Made by a program: the position numbers and the translations under genes. The notes under the pieces are model-generated. The model saw only the letters and a program-made list of their open reading frames with translations, searched no databases and was not told the DNA's origin. From contig NC_014253.1 in assembly GCF_000196655.1 (NCBI RefSeq), positions 62,001 through 126,000 of the forward strand: DNA of 64,000 bases, written 5' to 3'. This DNA comes from Methanohalobium evestigatum Z-7303. GTDB taxonomy: Archaea; Halobacteriota; Methanosarcinia; Methanosarcinales; Methanosarcinaceae. Shown piece by piece: positions 9,052 through 18,387 of the stretch (position 1 is its first letter; each line of letters starts with the position of its first letter).

Positions 9052-10335
9052 TCATCTGCTTGGGAATATATTATAGTTGGACGACATGAACCGGACAAGT
9101 GGTTTTGCCAGATGACGTCTGGCAGAAGGTGGTACTTCGTAAAGACCGGTTTCAATTTCTCTGTCGATTTCTACCAGTACAGAAGATCCAGCTTTGGTTT
9201 TGCATTTTCTGCACTTGAATCCCTGATTTTTCCCTGCTGATTTCATTCTTTTGTTACATATCGGACAGGTGGGATTTCTGGTTTCATATATTGGAACAAG
9301 GCGGTTTATTTTGAATTTTTCAATATTTAATGTCTGGTTTTTAACACTTCCATATACAGTAATATTGTCTCCAGTCTTCAGTTTTCTTACCAGATATCTG
9401 AAATTCTTGGTGGGTTCATAGGCGGCACAATCAATTGTATTACCAGAATTATCACCAAGTGTAAATATAGTATGTCCACCTTCTATGGTGTATGGATGAT
9501 TTTTAACTGTGCCCTGAACAATATAGGACTGCATATCAGTGACCTCTTTTATACTGGATACATTTATCAGGTGCATATCTGTACCTTGATTTGTTTTGTA
9601 CACAGCACTTCTTTCAACAGTTTCGGATTTTATATCCTCTGTTGCACTTTTAACTGTATGGTCATCTTTCCCTCTGATTCCATATAGTACAGGGTCGGGT
9701 GATTTGGGAACACAGACGATTACATAGTTTTCCCAATCCACAGTATCCCATGTATCCGGATAAAAATCAAGGTCACTTTTGTATATACTGTTTTCATCGA
9801 CTACTCTGGATAAACCCCATTTCTCTTTTTTCCTGTATGTTAGATACTCATAGGTAGAGTCCCATTCACTATCAAGCATTGCACCTGTAGCTGCAAGTGC
9901 ACCTATAAGACCCCTCTCTTTTTTGTATCCTTTTGCAATGAGACCAAGTTTTGATATCAGGTTTTTTGCATTTTCAATTGCCATGACATTATGGACAGTA
10001 TCGTAAAAAAAATCTTTTAAAGCAGATTTTGATTTGTTATACTCTCTATCATGAACAAAAACTACACCTGGGTTAGTTTTCTCACTTTGCATTTCTGCAA
10101 GGGATTCAATTTTTGATATAACATATTCTATGACTTTATCAGGGTATTTTGTATCAATCTGAATTGCAATAGCTGCATTACCGCGTGTTTTGTAGGGGAT
10201 TGTTGGGTTCAGGCGAACCAGTATAGGATATCCACGAATGCTTCCATATACAGTAAGTTCTTCAATTAATATCGCACCAAGATACGTGGTGCACATTCCC
10301 TCTCTGGAATCTGTATCATCAATACCAATTATCAT
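9052..10335 (-). CDS. tiaS: tRNA(Ile2) 2-agmatinylcytidine synthetase TiaS
   Basis: 427 residues. Begins with the diagnostic GIDDTDSREGMCTTYLG. The central domain contains NPGVVFVHDREY and the conserved AIENAK helix. An OB-fold (about 265-345) precedes a C-terminal zinc ribbon, CPICNKRM then CRKCKTKAGS. TiaS attaches agmatine to C34 of the AUA-decoding isoleucine tRNA so that it reads AUA and not AUG. That is relevant here because two genes in this window appear to start at AUA. Divergent from the HTH regulator with a 67-nt shared promoter region. Confidence 0.95.
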   Translation of the reverse strand: MIIGIDDTDSREGMCTTYLGAILIEELTVYGSIRGYPILVRLNPTIPYKTRGNAAIAIQIDTKYPDKVIEYVISKIESLAEMQSEKTNPGVVFVHDREYNKSKSALKDFFYDTVHNVMAIENAKNLISKLGLIAKGYKKERGLIGALAATGAMLDSEWDSTYEYLTYRKKEKWGLSRVVDENSIYKSDLDFYPDTWDTVDWENYVIVCVPKSPDPVLYGIRGKDDHTVKSATEDIKSETVERSAVYKTNQGTDMHLINVSSIKEVTDMQSYIVQGTVKNHPYTIEGGHTIFTLGDNSGNTIDCAAYEPTKNFRYLVRKLKTGDNITVYGSVKNQTLNIEKFKINRLVPIYETRNPTCPICNKRMKSAGKNQGFKCRKCKTKAGSSVLVEIDREIETGLYEVPPSARRHLAKPLVRFMSSNYNIFPSR

Positions 10336-10361
10336 ATTTGTTACGCATATACAATGGATAA

Positions 10362-10373
10362 ATTATATATATA
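10362..10373 (+). promoter_or_regulatory. TATA box for the HTH regulator in the tiaS divergent region
   Basis: A 12-nt alternating A/T run lies about 36 nt before the ATG at 10403. With the usual TATA-to-start distance the leader would be about 10 nt. Because the run is nearly palindromic, it could also serve the divergent tiaS gene. Confidence 0.45.
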
Positions 10374-10402
10374 AATATACATAAATTAGTGTTAGGATAA
10401 GC

Positions 10403-11389
10403 ATGACCAAAGATATCTTAATACATCAGATAGTTGATGTATTAAAACGTGCAAATTTTGTTGTTTCAAAACGGTGTAATATCAGACCTCGAAGTTTTGA
10501 TATAACCGCAAGAAAGGATGATATTCTCATATTTTGCAAAGCTTTATACAACATTGACGGTCTGAATGAAGAAACTGCCCAAGAGATGAAATCTCTGGCT
10601 AAATACCTCGATGGTTCAGCATTAATTGTAGGTGCAAAGACACGTAATCAAATGCTTGAAGACGGAGTAGTGTATATAAGGTATGGTATACCGGCTCTAA
10701 ATGTGCAAACTTTATATGATTACTTTGTGGAATCAGTTCCCCCGTTGGTGTCAGCAGCACCAGGAGGATTGTATGTTTCAATAGATGGAGACGTATTAAG
10801 AGAAGCAAGAATGTCGGTCTCCATGTCAATAGGAACTATTGCATCCCAACTTGGAGTGTCCAGAAGAACAATCAGCAAATATGAAGAAGGAGGCATGGAT
10901 GCATCTATCGATATTGCCCTCCAGCTTGAAGAGCTGTTTGATGTTGCACTTGCTAAATCCATAGATGTACTGGAATTTTTTGATAATAAGTTACAGGAGG
11001 ATGAAGAAAATAATGAATACGAAACCAAACCTCCCGAAGATAACATATTAAATTTAATATCAACACTCGGATACGATGTGCTTTCTACAAATCAAGCACC
11101 GTTTAGAGGTGTATCCAAAAAAGATACAGATGTGATTCTGACAGGAATAAGTAAATACTGCAATTCCATGATAAAAAGGGCTGAACTTATGAGTAGCATT
11201 TCCAATGTAACAGGTTCACAATCGGTATTCATAATAAAAGACCAGTGCAATTTAAAATCCGAGTCTTTCGACAGTACAGTGTTTATCAAAAGGGATGAAC
11301 TCAATAAACTGTTAGATCCTGAAGACCTGCTACAACTTATAGAAGAGAGAATGAAAAATAACAATAAAAGTAGAAGTGAAAGCAATTAA
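10403..11389 (+). CDS. Archaeal HTH (XRE-type) transcriptional regulator
   Basis: 328 residues. The N-terminal 120 residues are a conserved nuclease-like or ligand domain with NIRPRSFDITARKDDILIF. A Cro/XRE helix-turn-helix sits at about 140-190 with SQLGVSRRTISKYEEGG. The C-terminal third is conserved among euryarchaeal homologues but has no clear motif. This matches the widespread archaeal family of putative HTH regulators (MJ0173-like) with unknown targets. The end overlaps an upstream extension of purN, but the likely purN start lies 77 nt after its stop. Confidence 0.85.
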   Translation: MTKDILIHQIVDVLKRANFVVSKRCNIRPRSFDITARKDDILIFCKALYNIDGLNEETAQEMKSLAKYLDGSALIVGAKTRNQMLEDGVVYIRYGIPALNVQTLYDYFVESVPPLVSAAPGGLYVSIDGDVLREARMSVSMSIGTIASQLGVSRRTISKYEEGGMDASIDIALQLEELFDVALAKSIDVLEFFDNKLQEDEENNEYETKPPEDNILNLISTLGYDVLSTNQAPFRGVSKKDTDVILTGISKYCNSMIKRAELMSSISNVTGSQSVFIIKDQCNLKSESFDSTVFIKRDELNKLLDPEDLLQLIEERMKNNNKSRSESN

Positions 11390-11435
11390 CTTTTTCTATT
11401 TTCTATCTTGTATATCTACACTACCCCAAAACTCT

Positions 11436-11447
11436 AAATATATAAAA
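11436..11447 (+). promoter_or_regulatory. TATA box placing purN transcript start at its ATG
   Basis: AAATATATAAAA is centred about 25 nt upstream of the ATG at 11466, the archaeal TATA-to-start distance. The purN message is therefore probably leaderless. This also argues against the in-frame ATG at 11376, which would lie upstream of the promoter. Confidence 0.6.
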
Positions 11448-11465
11448 AATCCTTACAAACCACCA

Positions 11466-12044
11466 ATGGTTGTAAATATTGCAGTTCTGGCTTCGGGAAG
11501 AGGTACAAATCTACAGTCGATAATCAATAATGTGGAGAATGGCTACATTCATGACGCCAATATTAAGGCGGTTATCAGTGATGTTAGAGATGCCCATGCA
11601 CTGGAACGTGCAAAAAAATATGGGATTAGTGCAGTTTTTATAGATCCATCAGAGTTTTCAGACAAATCAGAATATGAAAAAGAGCTAATTAAAAAATTAG
11701 AAGAATTTAACACCGACCTTGTTCTTCTGGCAGGATTTATGCGTATTCTTGGGAATAAATTTGTACGGTTTTATAAACACAGGATTCTTAATATTCATCC
11801 TTCATTATTGCCAGCTTTTAAAGGTCTTAGAGCACAAAAACAGGCACTTGATTACGGTGTAAAAGTATCTGGATGCACAGTACATTATGTTACCGAAGAT
11901 ATGGATTCTGGACCTATTATATTACAGGAATGTGTACCTGTTTATGAAGACGATACTGAAGAAACACTGGAAAACAGGATACTGCAAGAGGAACATGAGA
12001 TTTACCCGGAAGCTGTAAAGTTGTGGGTTGAGGGTAAAGTTTAA
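11466..12044 (+). CDS. purN: Phosphoribosylglycinamide formyltransferase (10-formyl-H4folate dependent)
   Basis: 192 residues from the ATG at 11466, chosen because the conserved N-terminus VVNIAVLASGRGTNLQ starts there and a TATA box sits 25 nt upstream; an ATG at 11376 would add 30 unrelated residues. Catalytic residues are in NIHPSLLPAF (Asn, His) and DMDSGPI (Asp). It formylates GAR in purine synthesis using 10-formyl-tetrahydrofolate. This fits the folate cluster that follows (glyA, folD, DHPS, metV, metF). Confidence 0.93.
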   Translation: MVVNIAVLASGRGTNLQSIINNVENGYIHDANIKAVISDVRDAHALERAKKYGISAVFIDPSEFSDKSEYEKELIKKLEEFNTDLVLLAGFMRILGNKFVRFYKHRILNIHPSLLPAFKGLRAQKQALDYGVKVSGCTVHYVTEDMDSGPIILQECVPVYEDDTEETLENRILQEEHEIYPEAVKLWVEGKV

Positions 12045-12088
12045 TATTAAAGGGACACTTTATACCCCTTAAAAAATCGATTTAATTC

Positions 12089-12096
12089 ATTATATA
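12089..12096 (+). promoter_or_regulatory. TATA-like box upstream of glyA
   Basis: An AT-rich TATATAG element lies about 40 nt before the glyA ATG and predicts a leader of about 15 nt that still contains the AAGGAAGG ribosome site. This would be the promoter of the glyA-cofE block. Confidence 0.4.
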
Positions 12097-12133
12097 GTAT
12101 TACTTTTATTATTCAACAAAAAGGAAGGATAGT

Positions 12134-13369
12134 ATGTCATATATTTCAGAAATTGACCCAGAAATTGCTGAAGCAATGGAATTAGAAGCAAAACGTCAGG
12201 ATTATAAATTAAACTTAATAGCATCTGAAAATTATACAAGCCGCGCTGTGATGGAAGCGCAGGGCTCTATTATGACCAATAAATATGCAGAGGGTTATTC
12301 TGGCAAGCGCTACTATGGTGGATGTGAGTATGTAGACATCGCTGAAAACCTTGCCATTGATAGAGCCAAACAGATTTTTGGTGCTGAACATGTAAATGTA
12401 CAGCCACATTCAGGTTCTAATGCCAATATGGCTGTATATTTTTCAGTACTTGAATATGGTGACACCATAATGGCGATGGACCTGAGTCAGGGAGGTCATC
12501 TTTCTCATGGAAGTCCTGTTAATTTCACAGGTAAATTCTACAATGTTGTACCCTATGGTGTGAACAAAGAAACAGAAACGATTGACTATGATGAATTGAT
12601 GGATATTGCAAAGGAAAACAAACCTAAAATGATTGTTGCAGGTGCTTCTGCATATTCAAGAGAGATTGATTTTAAACGTTTCAGAGAAATCGCAGATGAG
12701 GTAGGTGCCTACCTGCTTGCAGATATTGCTCATATAGCAGGACTGGTGGCAGCAGGTGTGCATCAGAATCCAGTGCCATATGCTGATTTTGTGACTACTA
12801 CCACCCATAAGACACTCAGGGGTCCCAGGGGTGGTATGATTATGTGTAGTGAAGATTACGCAAAAGCTATTGACAAAACAGTGTTCCCAGGTATACAAGG
12901 AGGACCCCTGATGCATGTGATTGCCGGGAAAGCTGTAGCTTTTAAGGAAGCACAGACTCCTCAATTCAAAAAAGACCTAGAACAAACAGTTAAAAATGCA
13001 AAAGCATTGTGTAAAAACCTGGAGGACAGAGGATTTACCATCGTATCAGGGGATACGGATAACCATATGATGCTTGTAAACCTCAATGACTTTGATATAA
13101 CAGGTAAGGATGCTGAAACAGTGTTTAGCAAGGCTGGAATTGTTTTAAATAAGAATACAATCCCGTCTGAAACACGAGGACCGTTTATTACCAGCGGAGT
13201 AAGGGTAGGTACTCCTCCTATTACAACAAGAGGTATGAAAGAGTCTGAGATGGAGGATGTTGCAGATTTCCTCAAACAGGCGATTGACAACAGAAATGAT
13301 GATTCAGAACTTGAGAAGATATCTGCAGATGTCCAGCAATTTGCCAGCAGTTACCCGATTTATAAATAA
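12134..13369 (+). CDS. glyA: Serine hydroxymethyltransferase
   Basis: 411 residues with a strong AAGGAAGG ribosome site. Conserved elements: [41 protein letters not shown] and the PLP lysine K226 in [13 protein letters not shown]. It interconverts serine and glycine while charging tetrahydrofolate (or a pterin analogue) with a methylene group. In the Methanosarcina group a tetrahydrofolate-specific GlyA is established, and the folD, DHPS and metF neighbours support folate rather than methanopterin here. First gene of a probable operon; folD starts 15 nt after its stop. Confidence 0.96.
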   Translation: MSYISEIDPEIAEAMELEAKRQDYKLNLIASENYTSRAVMEAQGSIMTNKYAEGYSGKRYYGGCEYVDIAENLAIDRAKQIFGAEHVNVQPHSGSNANMAVYFSVLEYGDTIMAMDLSQGGHLSHGSPVNFTGKFYNVVPYGVNKETETIDYDELMDIAKENKPKMIVAGASAYSREIDFKRFREIADEVGAYLLADIAHIAGLVAAGVHQNPVPYADFVTTTTHKTLRGPRGGMIMCSEDYAKAIDKTVFPGIQGGPLMHVIAGKAVAFKEAQTPQFKKDLEQTVKNAKALCKNLEDRGFTIVSGDTDNHMMLVNLNDFDITGKDAETVFSKAGIVLNKNTIPSETRGPFITSGVRVGTPPITTRGMKESEMEDVADFLKQAIDNRNDDSELEKISADVQQFASSYPIYK

Positions 13370-13384
13370 TCACAGGTGACTCAA

Positions 13385-14251
13385 ATGCCGGAAGGGCAAA
13401 ATTACGACCCAAAAATAATCGATGGACGCTCATTGTCCAAAAAAATAGAATCAGAAGTAAGTTCTAAAGTTCAGAATTTAAAAGACCGGTATAATATAAC
13501 CCCCAGTCTCTCTACTATTGTAGTGGGAGATGACCCGGCATCCAAGATGTATGTTAAATTAAAACATAAAGCCTGTGACAGAGTAGGAATAATTGCAGAG
13601 GATCACTTCCTTTCCGAAGATACAACACAGGATGAACTTATTGAACTGGTTCATAGTCTAAACAGCCGTGACGACATTCACGGTATACTTGTGCAGCTCC
13701 CTCTGCCTGAACACATCAATGAGCAGAAAGTAATGATGGAAATCGACCCTTTAAAAGATGCTGATGGCTTCCATCCTCAGAATATGGGCAACCTTTTAAT
13801 TGGAAATGAGGAATTTGTTCCCTGTACCCCAAAAGGGATAATGACCGCACTTGAGGAATACGATGTTGGTATTGAAGGAAGTGATGTGGTTGTGGTAGGT
13901 CACAGCAATGTGGTAGGTAAGCCAATGGCAACCATGCTTTTAAACCGGAATGCAACAGTTTCGGTTTGTCATGTATATACCAGTAATCTCAACCGATATA
14001 CAGTAAACGCTGATATACTTATAGTAGCAACCGGTGTAAAACATCTTATAAAATCTGATATGGTAAAAGAAGGGGTAGTGGTAATTGATGCAGGAATATC
14101 AAAAGAGGGAGACAAGGTCTATGGAGATGTTGATTTTGATAATGTAAAACAGAAAGCATCACTTATAACACCTGTTCCCGGTGGAGTGGGTCCGTTGACC
14201 ATTGCCACTTTGATGCAGCATGTTCTCAAATCTGCGCAAAATAAAATCTGA
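13385..14251 (+). CDS. folD: Methylene-H4folate dehydrogenase / methenyl-H4folate cyclohydrolase
   Basis: 288 residues from the ATG at 13385; an in-frame GTG at 13376 overlaps the GGTGA that is better read as the ribosome site of the ATG. Motifs: MYVKLKHKACDRVGI with catalytic Tyr/Lys, ILVQLPLPEHI, KDADGFHP, the NADP-binding VVVGHSNVVGKP, and the terminal PVPGGVGPLTIATLM. It oxidises methylene-H4folate to formyl-H4folate, linking GlyA to PurN. Confidence 0.96.
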   Translation: MPEGQNYDPKIIDGRSLSKKIESEVSSKVQNLKDRYNITPSLSTIVVGDDPASKMYVKLKHKACDRVGIIAEDHFLSEDTTQDELIELVHSLNSRDDIHGILVQLPLPEHINEQKVMMEIDPLKDADGFHPQNMGNLLIGNEEFVPCTPKGIMTALEEYDVGIEGSDVVVVGHSNVVGKPMATMLLNRNATVSVCHVYTSNLNRYTVNADILIVATGVKHLIKSDMVKEGVVVIDAGISKEGDKVYGDVDFDNVKQKASLITPVPGGVGPLTIATLMQHVLKSAQNKI

Positions 14252-14316
14252 ATCAACGGTTAATTTTATAATATTCTATATTCTATTTTTTCCTTATAAA
14301 ATCTTCAATATTTTAA

Positions 14317-15561
14317 ATGGATGGAACCGGTAAAATCATGGCTGTTGATTCTGATATATGTGGACTTAAGGTTGGAGATGAGCATCCTGTACGTTTAATG
14401 GGCGTTATAAATCTAAGTCAGGAATCTTTCTATAAAAACTCGGTAATCGATAAAGATTCTATAATTAACACTGCTCAGGATATGGTTGATAAAGGAGCAA
14501 CCATGATTGATGTGGGCGGACGTTCCACATGGCCGCTGGCTGAAAAGATAACCAAGAAACAGGAAACAGAACGGTTGCTTCCAGCACTGGAAGAACTTAA
14601 AGGTAATGTGGATGCTGTTATTTCTGTAGATACCATGTTTGCAGACATTGCCGAAGAATCATTGAAACGGGGTGTAGACGTTGTAAATGATGTTTCAGGT
14701 TTAACTGCTGATTCCAGGATGGTAGATTTGATTGCTGATTATGATTGTCCTGCAGTTGTAATGGCATCCTATCAAACACCCGGTGACCCTTTCGGTATGG
14801 ATGCAGTTATGGATTCGCTTAGTTCGATAATAAAAAAAGCAGAATCAAAAGATATTGATCCCAATAAACTAATACTTGACCCGGCGTTTGGTAAATGGGT
14901 GCCTGAAAAAGACCCAATATATGATTTTGAGACCGCTGATCAGTTTGAACGCCTCAAAATATTTGAAAAGCCGCTACTTGCAGCAGTATCACGTAAATCC
15001 ATGATAAAGGCAGTAACAGGAAAACCTGCAGAAGAACGTCTGTATGGTAGTCTTGCAGCTACATCTTTGGTAGTACACAAGGGTGCGGATATAATAAGAA
15101 CTCATGATATACACCAGACAAAAGATGTTGTTGATGTAGCAAAAGCAATACGAAGCCGTAGTCCATATGTCAGGAAAAACGGGTTTGAAGTATCGGTCCT
15201 GGACGTAAATCATCCATCGGATGCGGCTTACCTGATTCAATCAATCGGTGCTACTACATCGGGTTCCAACGTTATGAAGAAAAAATCAGTTTACCGCGTG
15301 CTTAGGATTAACAACATCACAACCACTGAAGCGCTTATTATAAAACAGGAAATGCTTGCAAGGGGAGCAGATGCAGCAATCTCTCGTGATGCGGTATCTC
15401 ATGAGGATGAATCTACTGATGTGATACTTATGGGAACATTGTTGCAGATAGAACAACTTGTGGACAAACTGTCCTGTCAGGCACGGAATCTTCCCTTAAT
15501 TGCGGATATGATTGAAGAGACACTGGAACAGTATACAGATACAAAGTACCTCTATCAATAA
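14317..15561 (+). CDS. Dihydropteroate synthase-family protein with C-terminal extension
   Basis: 414 residues. The DHPS TIM barrel covers about 20-275: LMGVINLSQESFYK, MIDVGGRSTWP (the pterin/sulfa loop), VISVDTMFADIAE, VVNDVSGL, LILDPAFGKW, and LAAVSRKSMI with GSLAA. About 130 extra residues follow, which most bacterial FolP proteins lack. It should join a pterin diphosphate to p-aminobenzoate or a related aryl moiety, making the folate used by its neighbours; the exact substrate in archaea is uncertain. Start is uncertain: an ATG at 14338 is an alternative. The next gene begins 10 nt after its stop. Confidence 0.85.
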   Translation: MDGTGKIMAVDSDICGLKVGDEHPVRLMGVINLSQESFYKNSVIDKDSIINTAQDMVDKGATMIDVGGRSTWPLAEKITKKQETERLLPALEELKGNVDAVISVDTMFADIAEESLKRGVDVVNDVSGLTADSRMVDLIADYDCPAVVMASYQTPGDPFGMDAVMDSLSSIIKKAESKDIDPNKLILDPAFGKWVPEKDPIYDFETADQFERLKIFEKPLLAAVSRKSMIKAVTGKPAEERLYGSLAATSLVVHKGADIIRTHDIHQTKDVVDVAKAIRSRSPYVRKNGFEVSVLDVNHPSDAAYLIQSIGATTSGSNVMKKKSVYRVLRINNITTTEALIIKQEMLARGADAAISRDAVSHEDESTDVILMGTLLQIEQLVDKLSCQARNLPLIADMIEETLEQYTDTKYLYQ

Positions 15562-15571
15562 CAAGGTAAAT

Positions 15572-16195
15572 ATGATTATCTCGTCATCCAAATCATTTGA
15601 AGAAATACTGGAATCCTTAAAAGGTGAAAATAAAATATTTGTTATCGGATGTGATGTATGTGCAGCCAAAATGCACACAGGAGGGGAACCTGAAGTAAAA
15701 GATATGTGTGCACGTCTTGAAAAAGCAGGTAAAAATGTTGTAGGCTGGGCCCTACCAACCGGAACCTGTAGTATCCATTCATATGGTTCCCTTGTGGAAA
15801 AAAACACCAATATAAAAAAAGCAGATGCCATTCTTGTGATGGCATGTGGAAGCGGGACCTCAATAATTGCAAAACTTGTAGATGTACCAGTATATCCCGC
15901 AAACAATACTGATTCACTTGGAGGTATCTATCAGGGTAATGTGTTTCATGCCCAGTGTGCCATGTGTGGTAATTGTACAATCGCTGATTTTGGAGGTATA
16001 TGTCCAACGGCTCAATGTCCCAAGGGGCTTTTAAACGGACCCTGTGGAGGTTCAATGAGTGGTAAGTGTGAAGTAAATTCTGATATGGACTGTGTCTGGG
16101 AACTCATATATCAAAGACTTGAAAAACTTGGTAGGCTCGATTTACTGGAAAAAGTAATTGAACCAAAGGATAACGTGGAAGATAATAGTGTATAA
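15572..16195 (+). CDS. metV: MetV-like methylenetetrahydrofolate reductase C-terminal zinc/Fe-S domain protein
   Basis: 207 residues from the ATG at 15572, preceded by AAGGT; an in-frame ATG at 15512 lies inside the upstream gene. Cysteine-rich: GCDVCAAK near the start, CSIH, then CAMCGNC, CPTAQCPKG and NGPCGGS. This is the MTHFR C-terminal family (MetV), which partners MetF in acetogens and delivers electrons to its flavin. MetF follows 20 nt downstream, so the pair is likely a MetVF complex that reduces methylene-H4folate without NAD(P)H. The partnership is inferred from order and family. Confidence 0.85.
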   Translation: MIISSSKSFEEILESLKGENKIFVIGCDVCAAKMHTGGEPEVKDMCARLEKAGKNVVGWALPTGTCSIHSYGSLVEKNTNIKKADAILVMACGSGTSIIAKLVDVPVYPANNTDSLGGIYQGNVFHAQCAMCGNCTIADFGGICPTAQCPKGLLNGPCGGSMSGKCEVNSDMDCVWELIYQRLEKLGRLDLLEKVIEPKDNVEDNSV

Positions 16196-16215
16196 TCTTT
16201 GCCTTTTAAAAAGGA

Positions 16216-17103
16216 ATGATTGATAATATGCCATCATTTGGACAAAAACTCAAATCCGGTGAATTTGTAGTAACATCGGAAATAACACCTCCCAAAGGAA
16301 GCGATATATCTTCAGTTCTAAAAATATCTGATACCCTCAAGGGATGGGTTGATGCGATTAATATCACCGATAATAATCGTGCCGTCATGCGTATGTCTCC
16401 CTTAGCACTTGGAAAAATCCTTGCTGACACTGGTCATAATGTGATTATGCAGATGACCTGTAGAGACCGTAATCGTCTGGCTATCCAGTCTGACCTTCTC
16501 GGTGCCAATGCATTGGGTATTGACAGCATCTGTATAATGACTGGAGACCACACTACAAAAGGAGACCATCCGGGAGCAAAACCAGTGTATGACCTTGATT
16601 CTGTCCAGTTGTTGTCTATGGTTAAAAAACTGACACAAGGTTATGATTTTTCTGGTAACCAGCTTGAAGGTACACCGCATTTTACAGTGGGTGTAGTATC
16701 AAACATCGATATATCCCAGAAAATGCAGATGATGAAACTTAAAAAGAAGGCTGAAATGGGTGTTGATTTTATCCAGACACAGGCTGTTTATGATGTAGAC
16801 CAGTTCAAAGAGTTTACAGAATCTGTAAAACATCTGAGTGTACCAATAATTGCTGGTATTATCCCTTTAAAATCGGCTAATATGGCACGTTTTATGAACA
16901 ATAATATACCCGGTATAAAAATTGGCGATGATATCATATCCCGTCTGGAAGAGGCTAAAGACCCAGTATATGAAGGTCTTGCTATAAGTGCAGAAACCAT
17001 TAACGAAATTAGAGATATTTGTAATGGAGTTCATATTATGCCGATTGGAAAAAGTTTAAATACGGTAACTCTACTTGAAATGGCTGGTTTTTCTCCTGAA
17101 TAA
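16216..17103 (+). CDS. metF: Methylenetetrahydrofolate reductase
   Basis: 295 residues. MTHFR TIM barrel: FVVTSEITPPKGSD with the catalytic Glu, NITDNNRAVMRMSP, IMQMTCRDRNR, NALGIDSICIMTGDH and later DFIQTQAVYDVDQF. It makes methyl-H4folate, presumably for methionine synthesis or entry of C1 units. Two starts are possible: ATG 16216 abuts the AAGGA sequence, while ATG 16228 is 12 nt from it and may be the true one. Follows metV and precedes thiC by 12 nt. Confidence 0.93.
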   Translation: MIDNMPSFGQKLKSGEFVVTSEITPPKGSDISSVLKISDTLKGWVDAINITDNNRAVMRMSPLALGKILADTGHNVIMQMTCRDRNRLAIQSDLLGANALGIDSICIMTGDHTTKGDHPGAKPVYDLDSVQLLSMVKKLTQGYDFSGNQLEGTPHFTVGVVSNIDISQKMQMMKLKKKAEMGVDFIQTQAVYDVDQFKEFTESVKHLSVPIIAGIIPLKSANMARFMNNNIPGIKIGDDIISRLEEAKDPVYEGLAISAETINEIRDICNGVHIMPIGKSLNTVTLLEMAGFSPE

Positions 17104-17115
17104 AAAGTAACTACT

Positions 17116-18387
17116 ATGGAAGATGTTATGAGCGCCACACAAATAGACTGTGCACGTGATGGAATATTAACTCCTGAAATGAAATACGTTGCAGAGGCAG
17201 AAAATCTTGATGAAACAACAATCCTTTCGTATGTGGCAAATGGCAAACTTGTCATAATGACAAGGGATAAAAATCCACCAGTAGCCATAGGAAAAGGTGT
17301 AACCACCAAAATAAATGTTAATCTTGGCACTTCATCAGCCAATGTTGACCCGGGTTCTGAAATTGAAAAAGTAAAAATTGCAGATAGGTATGGTGCAGAT
17401 ACAATAACCGATCTTTCAATGGGCGGAAACATCTCATATATACGTAGTAGAGTATTTGAAAACACAACCATCCCTATTACAACAGTTCCTATTTATCAGT
17501 CTATAGTGGAACACGGAATGAATAATGTGACATCTAAGGATATATTCTCTACACTTGAAAAACATGTGGATGAAGGAGTAAGTTCCGTTGTTCTGCACTG
17601 TGTAGACAATAATACACTTGGTAAACTAAAGGGTTCAGAAAGAGTTATGGGTATGGTCTCAAAAGGTGGATCATTTACCAGTGTATTTATGCTGACCAAT
17701 GAATGTAAAAACCCATTCATTCAAAATTTTGATGCTGTCCTTGAAATCCTGAGAAAAAATGATGTGGTGCTTTCACTCGGTAATACCATGAGAAGCGGAT
17801 GTATCCATGACCTTTCTGACGATGCACAAATGTCGGAAATAGAAACCAATATCCATCTTGCAAACAGGGCAAATGAAAAAGGTGTACAGGTGATTGTGGA
17901 AGGTACAGGTGGACATGTTCAGGCAAATGATATTCCTGATACAGTTAGATACTACAAATCCCTGTCTGAATACCCTCTTTTTGTGGCAGGACCTCTGCCT
18001 ATAGATGTAGCTCTTGGATACGACCATATAGCAGGTTCTGTAGGTGCCAGTATGGCAAGTGGAGCAGGAGCTGATTATCTCTGCTACATAACACCATCTG
18101 GACATCTTGCACTGCCCACACCGGAACAGGTCAGAGAAGGACTGGTTGCGTTTAAAATCGCTGGTCATATAGGGGATACAATAAAATACGGTATGAGTGA
18201 CAGAGATTTGATGCTGTCTGTGAAACGGAGAAAGTTTGACTGGGACGGTCAAATAGAAATGGCGATTGATCCGGATAAACCTAAAGAAATGTGTCCAATG
18301 GAAGGTCCCTGTACAATGTGTGGGGAATATTGTGCTATAAAAATCATGCAAAACTATCTCTCTGGAGATAATAGATATGGAAATTAA
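17116..18387 (+). CDS. thiC: Phosphomethylpyrimidine synthase ThiC
   Basis: 423 residues, the short archaeal form. Motifs: VNLGTSSA, GADTITDLSMGG, TVPIYQS, the conserved VEGTGGHV, CYITPSGHL (usually CYVTPxEHL), and the C-terminal CX2CX4C cluster CTMCGEYC that binds the radical-SAM 4Fe-4S centre. It rearranges AIR into HMP phosphate for thiamine. The glutamate of the usual PxEHL motif is replaced by glycine, as expected for the archaeal paralogue group, so activity on AIR is likely but not certain. ATG 17128 with upstream GGAAG is a possible start. Overlaps cofE by 11 nt. Confidence 0.88.
   Translation: MEDVMSATQIDCARDGILTPEMKYVAEAENLDETTILSYVANGKLVIMTRDKNPPVAIGKGVTTKINVNLGTSSANVDPGSEIEKVKIADRYGADTITDLSMGGNISYIRSRVFENTTIPITTVPIYQSIVEHGMNNVTSKDIFSTLEKHVDEGVSSVVLHCVDNNTLGKLKGSERVMGMVSKGGSFTSVFMLTNECKNPFIQNFDAVLEILRKNDVVLSLGNTMRSGCIHDLSDDAQMSEIETNIHLANRANEKGVQVIVEGTGGHVQANDIPDTVRYYKSLSEYPLFVAGPLPIDVALGYDHIAGSVGASMASGAGADYLCYITPSGHLALPTPEQVREGLVAFKIAGHIGDTIKYGMSDRDLMLSVKRRKFDWDGQIEMAIDPDKPKEMCPMEGPCTMCGEYCAIKIMQNYLSGDNRYGN

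Noticed and set aside
11376-11465. Longer PurN starting at 11376
   Set aside because: The added 30 residues are unconserved and the TATA box for purN would lie inside the coding region.
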